Assembly (NCBI GenBank): GCA_032622095.1
Contig: CP136063.1
Location: forward strand, 62,757,897-62,821,896
Direction of reading: 5' to 3'
DNA: 64,000 nt
DNA from: Siphonodentalium dalli
Taxonomy: Eukaryota; Mollusca; Scaphopoda; Gadilida; Siphonodentaliidae
The notes beneath the pieces are model-generated. The model was given only the letters and a program-made list of their open reading frames with translations. It made no database searches and was not told the origin of the DNA. Position numbers and translations under genes: made by a program. Shown piece after piece: positions 52,331-62,775 of the stretch (the first letter of the stretch is position 1; each line of letters starts with the position of its first letter).

Positions 52331-52519
52331 CATCTGGTCAAACCGGGCATGTTGCAAAGAGTTATACATGTAATCGTCTTTTCGAAGGAACTGTAACAAT
52401 CCCAGTCCATTCAAGATAAATGTCTTGCATGACTTATGACTAACAGTTTTAAAAATAGAATGTTACTAACTCACTCATATACTATTCCAGATTGATTGAC
52501 TTTTTCTAAATTCCTTTAA

Positions 52520-52969
52520 CCCTTTCAGTGCCAGGGGCCGATCTCATTGGCCCTAAGATACGGTCTGTAAAATCGGCTCTAAAAAAATTATAAATTTAAA
52601 AAAAAAAAATGGGTTGAATTGTTTTTGGGTATGGTTAAGCATGCTATAGCAAATTTAAAAACAAACTGGATAAAAGCTTAGGGGCATGTTATAACTCAAA
52701 ACTATCACCAAGTATTCATAGTAATAATTTTGATGCCCATGAAAAACGTAAGATTCCCTGGCACTAAACCTACAAAATAAGTCTGTTAAAGAATATAAGA
52801 AAAAATTATTAAAATTGTAAAAAATAATAACAAATGATGAAAAATTGTTAGGCCAATGCATTCTCTTATATATATGCGAGGCGACCTATGGTCGACTCGC
52901 ATATATAAGAGAATGCATTGGCATAGGGTATATGGGTTGATACAAAAATCGGACCTGGCACTGAAAGGG
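52520..52969. mobile_element. TTAA-type MITE, CCCTTTCAGTGCCAGG family
   Basis: TTAA at 52516-52519 and 52970-52973, with ends CCCTTTCAGTGCCAGGGGCC and CCTGGCACTGAAAGGG. The full CCAATGCATTCTCTTATATA hairpin is at about 52853-52921. It is 450 bp long, with no ORF. Confidence 0.9.
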
Positions 52970-53237
52970 TTAAAGGGGGAAAATGGTGGGCATAATAGGC
53001 CCATAGTATAACCACTATCACAAAGGATACCCGCTGTTCACTGGGCAGTTTTACTTAGACCGATCGATGACGTATTCGCCTCATGTCCGGTTAAAATTGG
53101 TTTGAGCTGCCATTGTTATTTTCAATTACTTCCTTGTTCATTTTGTGGCTGTTAACACCGTTATTAAATCAATTTCCATCCGATTCAACACTGACATTCT
53201 GATTATCAAGTACAATCTGACACTGTTAAGTTAAAAT

Positions 53238-53372
53238 ATGGTGGAGTCGGGCGAATTAATGGGAACCATCGGCAACAAGCCAAAGTTTACAGAGGAAGAG
53301 TTTTCTCATGCTCAGCAAGAAAATCAACTCTCTTCTGATCTGGATCCCCGTTTCCGAGATCATTCAACATAA
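53238..53372 (+). CDS. Short exon-like ORF cut by a foldback MITE
   Basis: The ATG opens MVESGELMGTIGNKPKFTEE, EFSHAQQENQLSSDLDPRFR and DHST, then TAA directly at the MITE border (53373). Composition looks coding, and a matching phase continues inside the MITE cluster as ENNIFCDGDMDKRPIEEFMQ, so a longer exon was probably interrupted. No family recognised. Confidence 0.3.
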   Translation: MVESGELMGTIGNKPKFTEEEFSHAQQENQLSSDLDPRFRDHST

Positions 53373-53911
53373 TACAGTAATGCCCTAAGTAATCGACTCC
53401 ATAACCACTGCAGAATTATGGGTAACTTTTCAGGATTTAGTCGGAAATATGGCTTGTTGCCATTCATCGGAAAGCTCTCGGGGAGAAAACAATATATTCT
53501 GTGATGGAGATATGGATAAAAGGCCCATTGAGGAGTTCATGCAACTAAAGCTACAGTAATGCCCTAAGTAATCGACCCCTTAACCACAGCAGAATTATAG
53601 GTAACATTTCAGGATTTAGTCGGAAATATGGCTTGTTGCCATTCATCGGGAAGCTCTCGGGGAGAAAACAATATATTCTGTGATGGAGATATGGATAAAA
53701 GGCCCATTGAGGAGTTCATGCAACTAAAGCTACAGTAATGCCCTAAGTAATCGACCCCTTAACCATAGCAGAATTATAGATAACATTTCAGGATTTAGTC
53801 GGAAATATGGCTTGTTGCCATTCATCGGAAAGCCATATTTCCGATTAATCCTGAAAAGTTACCCATAATTCTGCAGTGGTTATGGAGTCGATTACTTAGG
53901 GCATTACTGTA
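53373..53911. mobile_element. TACAGTAATGC foldback MITE with internal 179-bp duplications
   Basis: The outer ends are TACAGTAATGC and GCATTACTGTA. Between them the left arm occurs three times with a period of about 179 bases, each time separated by the same non-MITE segment (GAAAACAATATATTCTGTGA and following 50 bases). The right arm occurs once, at 53835-53911. Confidence 0.85.
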
Positions 53912-54250
53912 CCTTTTCCTGCATGCTGATCAAGAAGATTCATTATACATATCCAGATCCAGAAAGATTCTTTCAAGAGTTAATTATGTTCGTCATCGGC
54001 CAAGTGATCTCACAAACTTTTTATCAAGAATATCCACGTAAACTGTCACAACTGTAGTTGAAGATGTCCCATCCAATATGATGGTAACAGAATTTAGTTG
54101 GATTGTGCACCCATAATGAAAGGGGGCGGAAATCTTGTCTCATGAACACCCTTTGTACACCATGTATTGACCACAGAACTGTGCCGAAAATCTGAAAGTT
54201 ATCACGTGCACAGAAGTGGATCGACAGTAAAGATGTGATTGGCTGTGGTG
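53912..54250. other. Unassigned
   Basis: No gene recognised. The last 60 bases match the intron-like flank before lectin C-half copy 1 (GTGGATCGA and GTAAAGATGT). Confidence 0.35.
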
Positions 54251-54255
54251 TGTAT

Positions 54256-54510
54256 AAATCCAGTGAGGGAACATTGCTGCGATTCACTGAATGGTCTTCC
54301 AGTTACCCTCAAGGCGGAACACAGGATTGTTTGTTCATCGATTACAACTCGACTCATTATGTGATGGCGGACTATGATTGTTACTCAGGCCTCTGTGTGA
54401 GAGTGAGGCTGAAGAACAGACAGAACGAACAGGGCTCATGACGTCATATGAGTACAAAAGAGGTAAGACTGTACAACAGACAGAATGTACAATGCTCATG
54501 ATGTCATATG
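54256..54510 (+). pseudogene. C-type lectin C-half exon copy 6
   Basis: The frame reads KSSEGTLLRFTEWSSSYPQG, GTQDCLFIDYNSTHYVMADY and DCYSGLCV, the most complete C-half in the window up to the middle Cys. After it a one-base loss changes the usual LLCESEAEE to CVRVRLKN. TGACGTCA is at 54439. The next octamer is mutated (TGATGTCA). Confidence 0.65.
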
Positions 54511-55890
54511 AGGTTTAGATAGCTGGTCACACCGGTCTCGTTGTGAAGAGTTGTCAATGTAGTCGCTTATTTGAAGAAGCTATGACAATCCCAGTAAATA
54601 CAAGATAAAACTCTTCCAAGACTTATGTCTGAGAGTTTTTAAAAATTGACAATAAATAAAATGTTACTTTCTCAGTTATGTTGTGCCCAAATTTGTTCTG
54701 AATTCCTTTAAAATACGAGTCCCAATCCTGAATAGCTCAAGCTGCTCAGCATAACACAATTTCATGCAGTGTCAACTACATGTATAAGTTTCATCTATGT
54801 TTATAATGAGAAATCTCATTAAAATCAACATCTAAAGGCCATGGGATATGCTATCATTTTAATGGGGTACGGGGCTGTTTCTCAAAAACATACCATTTGT
54901 GAATTTTCAGAACTTAAAAACAAGAGTTAGTTTACTTGGAAAATATTGTGATGAGTCGGGACTGTTTAATTCAATGTCAGCATGCACAGGTAATAACTCA
55001 TGAAATCATTTATCTGAAGGATACATATACATTCATCTATCAATGTGGATAATAATCCAATTATATATGATTCCAATAATTTATGGATACATGTCAAATA
55101 CTATTGTTTGGGGTATCACACGGCCCAGCATCCTTTAAATACCACTCCCCGGCAAACTAGACTTGCATAAAGCTGTGTTACTATCAAAAGCAATTCATTG
55201 AAGAATGCATGTATTTTCAGGACAGTTTATTAGTTTTCACTGTGCTTAAAACTTATTAGGCCTGTTTTATACGATGTGTAATACACGTGTAACGTTAACT
55301 CGTCGTCAACACGAGTTTTTAACGTTTGATTTATATGACGTGTTAACTTTACACGTGTAATCTAGACTTAACTGGCATAAACAGACTATGGATTGCGGTT
55401 TGACTGTTTCGCATTGGAATCATCAACACGTTGTTATATGGTACATATTAATTTTAGGCCTTCTATTGTATTTCATTCACGGTTCTTAAATGCATTGTGT
55501 GGAGTGTGATTTTGCCTTCAAAAGTTCAAATGCCAAATGATCAAAAATGCACCAATTAGTATATATGAGTATATATGTCGATATGAGAAAGACATATACT
55601 AAATTGTGCAGTATACAAGTCCGACAAAGGATTTGGAAGCATAAATAGGCAGCAGTACTTCGTTACAATATCATAAAACCGCATCCCGGAGTATTGCAAT
55701 AATTGCTCACAAATCATTATTTACCAACCATCCTATGATCCCAAGGTCAAAATGAAACAACAATACAGTACAGCCCGACCAAAACAAGTTGTCATAACTC
55801 TTCTGCGCATGTGCGATCGCCCTGGGGCTCAAAATGGGTGAAATATTATGCCATATTGTGTTCCGTTACTCGTGTCATACCCATCGTATA
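54511..55890. other. Unassigned; one structured stretch
   Basis: At 55280-55365 two TACACGTGTAA blocks flank an AACTCG...CGAGTT stem, giving a compact palindrome-rich stretch. A TGCGCATGTGCG NRF-1-like site is at 55804. No gene recognised. Confidence 0.4.
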
Positions 55891-55897
55891 AATCAGC

Positions 55898-56126
55898 CAA
55901 GTCCGATTTTTGTATCAACCCATATACCCTGTGCCAATGCATTCTCTTATATATGCGAGTCGACCATAGGTCGCCTCGCATATATAAGAGAATGCATTGG
56001 GTTAACATTTTTTTTTTTTAAATTTTTTTAAATTTTTTACAATTTTAATAATTTATTCTTATATTCTTTAACAGACTTATTTTGTAGGTTTAGGGCCGAT
56101 GAGATCGGCCCCTGGCACTCAAAGGG
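55898..56126 (-). mobile_element. TTAA-type MITE, CCCTTTCAGTGCCAGG family, left end lost
   Basis: The right end CCTGGCACTCAAAGGG is followed by TTAA (56127-56130). The hairpin is at about 55935-56001. The left terminal repeat is missing: the copy starts at AAGTCCGATTTTTGTATC, about 15 bases inside the normal end. Confidence 0.85.
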
Positions 56127-56130
56127 TTAA

Positions 56131-56690
56131 GTTTATATACCATTCATGGTGTTAATAGTTTAATTTTGTATTATTCTCCATGTAGTCCTCCTGAAAAATG
56201 TAGGACATCATCATAATTCCTGTTCATGAAAGAAGCACAAGAAATGTTCAAAATATGTGAGCTAAACTCAGATTAGCAATTGGGATGTGCGTAACAAGTA
56301 TAATGAGTTGACCAGTTATTCCCCAATGTAGAAAAATATCTGTCTACTATACATGTACGAATAGATGATTCGAAGAATTTCAATGCCCTTCCATAGCATA
56401 TAGTACGTGTCGGGTTCTATTGTTTTGGGTTTCGCTCAACAGGATATCTCTAACCTGGCAGGATGTCATTAAAACAAGTGCAGCTGATAAGGAGGGGATG
56501 CTTGAACAAGTACATGTTGCGCGTTACCTATGGTTATTAGAATTCCCAATTTCGACACATTCACGCCAAAACAATTATTAGTCTGCTATCTGGCTTCAAA
56601 CATCACAAACAATGTGTCAAGTAAATTTAGCTTCATGACAAGGTAACTGTGCCGTCAACAAGCAATTTAAGGAACAAATCCTGCTTAATT
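56131..56690. other. Unassigned
   Basis: Nothing recognised. Confidence 0.4.
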
Positions 56691-57020
56691 GTGACTTACA
56701 GACACTCTGTGTTACATTGATCACATGATGAATCCTGCTTGTGACTAAAGACACTCTGTGTTACATTGATCACATGATTGTGACTTACACATTCTGTATT
56801 ACCCTCGAAATTGGCATTTTTGTTCAGAAATTAACAAAATTCTACACTGCTTCTATGGCTTTTTCTACAGCATTTCCTGCAGATAATTTCGAGACCTGTG
56901 AGTTGATAGATAATTTTCTATGAAAGTTATACATGTAGTTAATACGGTCTCCAAAATGATTTCATCAATGTGCATTCTATACATGTAGGTAATACGGTCT
57001 CCAAAATGATTTCATAAATG
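56690..57020. repeat. Two short tandem duplications
   Basis: GACACTCTGTGTTACATTGA is duplicated at about 56700 and 56749. A 50-base unit with AATACGGTCTCCAAAATGAT is duplicated at 56941 and 56991. Confidence 0.85.
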
Positions 57021-57279
57021 TGCATTCTAGAGATAAATTTATTAGATAAACATACTCTGTTCTGTAGGATATTCATGGATTCGAGCATAAAAACAGTTTG
57101 TGAATGATGGCAATTCCATATGCGAGAGAGTACGAAATTCATTGCCAACATACACAGCAGCCTGAATTACAACAAATCCTGCTCAGTGAACATCTAGAAA
57201 TGAGAGGAAATGAGAGACTACTTGTCTACCCTATCAGGAAAATGCAAACCCTAGATCTGTCCGAATGACAGCCGTCTTT

Positions 57280-57800
57280 TTTTTCTAAAATTTGTTTTTA
57301 AAAATGCGCACTAGCAGCCATTTTGAATAAAAAATTGAATCCATCGGTGCACCCTGCAACCCGCATTGATTGGAGAAATGCTTTGAAAAATTACAGGCAA
57401 TTTTAGGCTAACCTCTAGATGGGAGCTATCAATTTTGTTTTATTTTTTATGAAAAACATGGCCGTCGACAGCCATCTTGAATTTTATTCTTTGCATGACT
57501 AAATCCTTTGGCATACCTTACAGACCAAATCGTTCATTTGATCATCACCAAACTTCATATGGCTCTTCTGTGTAGCCACTAGATGGGAGGCATCATTTTT
57601 TTCCAAATTTCATTTGAAAAAATTAATGCTGGCGGCCATCTCTAATTTTACACTTTTCGTGCCTAAATCCTTCAGCAAACCCTGCATGCCATATCCCTCA
57701 TCCGATTCATATGGGTCTTTTGGGATAACTTCCAGATGGGATGATCCAATTTTCGAAATTCATTAAAATACATGACCACTAGCAACCATTGCAGCTCACA
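57280..57800. repeat. Degenerate tandem repeat, 150-166-bp unit
   Basis: Three to four copies start at AGCCATTTTGAAT-like phrases near 57318, 57469, 57635 and 57786. Each has ACTAGATGGGA or CCAGATGGGA in its second half. Copies are quite diverged. Confidence 0.65.
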
Positions 57801-57977
57801 TTTATTGGAGAATCTGTTTCAATGAAAATAATTTCATATACACAATACAATCCCTTTGCTGAAACTTTTTGACTTTCCTTCTTCTTTATAATTCTATTCA
57901 CTGCTCAGCATACAATTATTAACACCTCCCCAAGTTGAGCAACAGTGTAATTGACACTTTCATTTCCATTCACACAG

Positions 57978-58343
57978 GATCCAGGCAAAATATGTTTCCA
58001 CAGCAGTAGACAAATTTTGTTGTGATCATTTGGACAAACTCAGGAGCAAGAAAGAGGATAAATTACTGCTGGCAGGTGAGGGCAGAATGGACTCCCAGGA
58101 CACTCTGCACAATTTTGCACATACACGTTGATGGACCAGTCCACACATGGCACCCTTGAGGCCTCATTTATTGATGTAAGAGAAACACAATTCAACTCTG
58201 TGGTCATGGAGAAGGAGGGATTTGTAAGATCAATGAGACATGTACTGGAACAGTGCCAGGTCAAGGAAATTGTTACTGACCAGAATACACAGCTTATGAA
58301 ATTGATCAGTGAGTACAGTGAAATAAAACCTCTCCAAACCTGA
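57978..58343 (+). pseudogene. DDE transposase exon remnant, Kolobok-like
   Basis: After an acceptor (TTCACACAG, ending 57977) the frame reads QAKYVSTAVDKFCCDHLDKL, LLLAGEGRMDS, and after a one-base shift near 58095 continues GHSAQFCTYTLMDQSTHGTL, EASFIDVRETQFNSVVMEKE, GFVRSMRHVLEQCQVKEIVT and DQNTQLMKLISEYSEIK before TGA. The G-x-G-R-M-D-S-x-G-H-S-A...Y-T-x-M-D and E-I-V-T-D patterns fit the first two catalytic Asp blocks of a transposase family I associate with Kolobok. The third block is absent. The superfamily name is from memory and may be wrong; the transposase nature is more secure. Confidence 0.55.
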
Positions 58344-58402
58344 CCCCCTATAAACTGAATCCCTCTCCTCAAACAATTTGTCCAGTCCCGAATGTGCTTT
58401 AA

Positions 58403-58794
58403 CCCTTTACCCAACAAACCGGCCAAAACCGGCCAAATAAAGCTTCAACAGCCTAAAATATCTTGGGTCTGTCTCAATAGAACCATACACATATGGATAT
58501 CATTGGAACCGGCTCCTTGACCACATTGTGATAGTTACAGTTATGCCCTGTGCCAATGCATTCTCTTATATATGCGAGTCGACCATAGGTCGCCTCGCAT
58601 ATATAAGAGAATGCACTGGCCTAAAAAAAATCTTTTTTTAACACTTTTTACCATTTTTTCTTACATTCTTTAACAATTTTATAATTTTTAATGTGTTAAG
58701 CCAATGCATTCTCTTATATATGCGAGGCGACCTATGGTCGACTCGCATATATAAGAGAATGCATTGGCACAGGGCCCTTCTGTTGGGTAAAGGG
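58403..58794. mobile_element. TTAA-type MITE, CCCTTTACCCAACA family, reverse orientation
   Basis: TTAA at 58399-58402 and 58795-58798. It is nearly identical to the 29140 copy read in reverse, with both hairpins (about 58551-58619 and 58699-58767). The similarity suggests recent spread. Confidence 0.9.
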
Positions 58795-58798
58795 TTAA

Positions 58799-59560
58799 TA
58801 TGAGTCGTTTCTATGGATGATTTTCCCCATCCTACCCAGCAGCAGTGGCCAATATCGAAGAATGAGTCTTTGTTGGTGTTTTGTGTCATCTGTTGTTGAT
58901 AACAAGCATGTTGAGAAAGAGATTAAATAATATGCACGCGTGGTGGGAAGGGGGTGACGATAGGATATTTCAGTTTTCTTGTATAAACGTAAAACTACAT
59001 GTATAAGAGGATGGCGGTGTTAGTATGAAAGTAATATTAACTTATTAAATTATTTGAGAAGTTTATTGTCAGCATAGTGACGAAGTAGTTAGCATGCTTG
59101 AATCCTAGTCATTTGGACACTGTATGCTGTGTTACTTGCCTAATACTATGATTATTATGGTCGACTTTACATGTGTCAGATAAGAAATTAATTGATCAGT
59201 TCTTCATACAATTATATTTGAGTATACATCAGTAATTAAATTATCATAATGCATAATTTGGTGATTGCATGCATTGGGTAGAACAGTGAAAGAGCAACTT
59301 TATAATGATAGCTAAAGTTGATACTAGAGCCAATGCTGAACAAGTTACCAGAGACAAAAATAGTATAACACATATTAACATTACCATCAATTTCCTACCA
59401 AAGGCAGGGAAGCCAAAAGCAATCTCTTGACATGGATCCCAACAATTAAGCGGCATCTTTCATACTGCGCAGAGAGATGTGGAGGGGATACAGAAGTTCT
59501 CGTTGTGAGTTTGAATTATTAGTGTGATAGTGCCAAATTGGTTATGTCCCTATTCAAGCC
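58799..59560. other. Unassigned
   Basis: No gene recognised. Short minus-strand frames lack motifs. Confidence 0.4.
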
Positions 59561-59567
59561 AAAGGAA

Positions 59568-59921
59568 TTAGTGTTCTGAATTTGAAAATAAAATGTTTTT
59601 CCCTATTCTTGTGATCTTTGGAGTTCTCGTCATTATCCAGGTTCCCGGGTAGTATACCAATGATTTGGTATGTTTTAAAGGTTGATACACTGTGGCCGGG
59701 CAGGTCATGTGAAATGCGACAAGTTTGTGTTCTGTGAGTCGTGCCTTGAAATTCTGTTTCATTTCTCTCGTATATTGTTTATTGCACTTAGTGCATGTGA
59801 TTAGGTATATGCAATGGGTAGATATACCGGTATGTGTGTGAGGCAATTTATTCATAGCGGTGCTTTTTTGTGACTGTGCTATTGAAGTATTTTTGGTTAA
59901 GTTTTTGCAAATATAATTCAT
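59568..59921 (-). pseudogene. Penelope-like element, GIY-YIG endonuclease fragment
   Basis: The minus-strand frame of 117 codons contains STHCIYLITCTKCNKQYTRE, KQNFKARLTEHKLVAF and a C-terminal TPKITRIGKNILF segment. I-Y-L-I-x-C-x-x-C-x-K-Q-Y...R-x-x-E-H is the Cys-bearing GIY-YIG nuclease at the C-terminus of Penelope-like retroelements. The conserved Gly after the Tyr is replaced (QYTRE for QYVGE), and no reverse transcriptase follows on its 5' side, so it is a truncated, inactive piece. Confidence 0.7.
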
Positions 59922-60230
59922 ACTGAGACCTCGACTCAGATGTGGTCACCCACATAACTCATACAGAAACCTCACCTCAGACGTGGTCACCCATATAGCT
60001 CATACTGAAATCTTACCTCAAGACACGGAAATCATTATAACTCATGCTGAGACCTTGCCTCAGATGATCATAATATTAATATCACAAATTAAATACACAA
60101 AACTTTAAACATTACATAATATATTTCCTTCACTCCTGGATGTCTTAATATCTGTCAAGGTCGTCTTGCAGCATGCTTATCATATATAGTCAGATAAGCG
60201 TGCATCGACCGATATTCCGTATTTCAATAT
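59922..60230. other. Short imperfect repeats
   Basis: Three variants of CATAACTCATACTGAGACCT, each followed by CCTCAGA, occur between 59925 and 60065. No gene recognised. Confidence 0.5.
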
Positions 60231-60231
60231 A

Positions 60232-61190
60232 AGGTCCTCTTGCAGCACAAGCACCAAGTATAGTCTGATGAATGTACATGGACCCGGTGTAGTCCGATCT
60301 AAGTATCAAGGTCAGTTTAAAGCACAATCGTCAAATTATCCATGAAAATCTGAAAATATTCACCATGCATGCTACTAAATTTTACCTGGAGTATTAGCAT
60401 GCTGGTACCGTTGGGAACAAAGCCAGTTGTGTACTAAATAGATATTGCTACATGTATTGTTTCAGAGCTGAAGATACCACTGCTGACATTTGACCCAGAC
60501 TGTAAGATATAATTGCTGACATCTGACCCAGACTGTAAAAAATATTTCAATTAGATTCACTGATATTTCCAAATTATTTTTTATGAATTGATGGAAGACA
60601 TCACACCACGGAAAGATGATATCTACAGTATGTTAGATATGAATCGAAGATTCCTGTCCGGAAATGCTTATATCATTTAATATTGATTATATGAACAATA
60701 GCGGTTAACAGAGACCAGTAGTTTGATGTGAGGTCCTCTTGCAGCACAAGCACCAAATATAGTCTATTGAATGTACATGGACCCTGAGTTCTCAGATACA
60801 AGTATTGAGGTCAGTTTAAAGCATAATCGTCAAGTATACAGTAATGCTCTAATTAACCTGTGGTTAAGAAGTCGATCAATTAGAGCATTACAGTAGTTTG
60901 ATAAATGTACAAGGACCCTGAGTTGTCAAGATTCAAGTATCGAGGTCAATTTAAAGCACAATCATCCATTTTAATCTGGTGATAGCACTCCAACCCAAAG
61001 TTAATCGTGAAAATCAGTGTGAAAATCTGAAAATATTTACCAAGCATGCCATATTTTACCTGGAGTATTAATAGTATGCTGGTACCATCTCATAACCAAA
61101 CCATTCGAAGACTAAATAAATATTGCTCTTGTCCCAGAGCTGAAGATACATCCGCTGACCTCTCACCCAGACTGTAAAAATACTTCAGAT
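60232..61190. repeat. Long direct repeat, two diverged copies of about 310-460 bp
   Basis: Copies at about 60232-60545 and 60728-61190 share GGTCCTCTTGCAGCACAAGC, AATGTACATGGACC, GGTCAGTTTAAAGCA, TTTTACCTGGAGTATTA and CAGAGCTGAAGATAC in the same order. The second copy is longer because of a partial internal duplication and a 59-bp mini-MITE. Confidence 0.85.
60837..60895. mobile_element. Minimal TACAGTAATGC MITE, 59 bp
   Basis: TACAGTAATGCTCTAATTAA at one end and TTAGAGCATTACAGTA at the other, with only about 25 bases between. It has lost the entire foldback core yet keeps both termini, and sits inside the second long direct repeat. Confidence 0.85.
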
Positions 61191-61538
61191 GGTATACATG
61201 TATTCACCGTGGATACAGTTGCTAGAAATGCCAAATCATTCTGGATTTACAGTGTTACTTTCATATATATATACATGTAGATGATTCAGTGGAAGAAACT
61301 TTTTTTACAACTGATAGATACATTTTTTATGCTGAAATAGGACTTGATTCTTGAAATTAGTTGTGGTAGCGGGAGTCCGGTTGATCAGGTCTGGCAAATG
61401 TGAGAATACAGCTACATGTACAATAGCTGTATTCAGCTAACCTAGCTGTATTCAGCTACATGTATATACTATACTCTCAAACCAGCTGTTTTTCGATAAT
61501 AAACTAGAAGCGCTAATTTGCGCTTCAAATTAGGCTAC
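61191..61538. other. Unassigned
   Basis: A small repeat AGCTGTATTCAGCTA occurs twice near 61427-61460. No gene recognised. Confidence 0.45.
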
Positions 61539-61543
61539 CATAT

Positions 61544-62770
61544 CAGGGTTTCCGCTAGGGGTCGGGGGAATGGGTCCGGTAGCTGCTATGGGGAAAACCC
61601 AGTAAATAATTAAATATACCGTATGAAAACCGATTTATCTGTAATTTTGCCATTTGCTGTACCGGCCGATGTATAAGTCGCAACTTTCTAACCCAATTTC
61701 CCTAATATTAAAAACTTCCTGCGACTTATGGATCGGTATGTCATGAGGGGCATTTTTCATCACGATTTTGAGAAACAAACGGCGATCACATGTAAGCAAC
61801 AAGACAAAATGCCGGCGCAAACTAAATCTAAAAAGATGATAAATCCGATTTTAAAAAAAGAAATAAACAAATCTATTCTCACTGTGTCTGTGTGTCTTTA
61901 TTTTATTCCCTGTCTCACACATTTATATCAAACTATATGTATTAGTAACTGATAATTCAACTGCAAAAGAGCAGCAAAACATTGGGCGTCCTTGACCTGA
62001 CTAATAATCGTGGACATGTGCATGATATTCAATGACTGCGTATAATAGCTTTGATTATCTCTATTATTGTGACACAGTTAACTGCACGTGTCTGCAATCT
62101 TCTACTAAATGGCGTCACATCGGAATGATTATCTAAGTCAGCCCGGGAACGAGCATTAGACAAACTCTTACTCTGAATGGGGCATTGACGCGAAGCCGCG
62201 AACTTTTGTATGTTGCACAAAGATTCTTTAATGATGATCGCCATTAGCCCAAGCGTTTTCATGCATCAGTTCGCGGCAATGAGGCAACCACTAAATTGAC
62301 GATCCATTGCCCTAAAACAACAGTAAGCCAATGTTTTATACAAGTTGGAATAATGATGAATAAATTAGTACAAACGCCCCGTCAATATTCACGTCAAGAT
62401 AATAAATGAGGCAGTTTTTATGATCCACGTTCCCATACTCTGAAGTAAATTGAACCAATGATATTTCCCTTGATAAGGAATTCCACACCAATCACGTGGG
62501 GGAATCCCGTGGAACTATTTGTGGGGTGTCACTATTTATGGTTTATTCATGCTGTTATATTTTTTTTCTGAAGATGGACTGTGTCGATTCCATTTGGTCA
62601 TTGTTAATGAAAATAGGATTAGATATCATATATAGCCTGCTGAGACAGATAAGACTGAACAAGCTTTTAATAACGTCATTTATTTGTGTATGAGCGGGAT
62701 TTCATGGCAAAGGTCGGCAGGGGGAATGGGTCCGGGCGGCGGACCCGCAGCCGGCCTGGCAGAAACCCTG
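61544..62770. mobile_element. Putative nonautonomous DNA transposon, CAGGGTTTC ends
   Basis: The left end CAGGGTTTCCGCTAGG and the complement of the right end, CAGGGTTTCTGCCAGG, pair over 16 bases with two mismatches. CATAT flanks both sides (61539-61543 and 62771-62775). GGGGGAATGGGTCCGG occurs near each end in the same orientation. The CAGGG start recalls hAT elements, but the duplication appears to be 5 and not 8 bases. A CCGATGTATAAGTCGCA hairpin lies at 61665-61737. No transposase inside. Confidence 0.55.
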
Positions 62771-62775
62771 CATAT

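Noticed and set aside
58040-58426. 128-codon minus-strand ORF
   Set aside because: It is antisense to the transposase exon at 57978-58343, where the plus strand shows conserved motifs.
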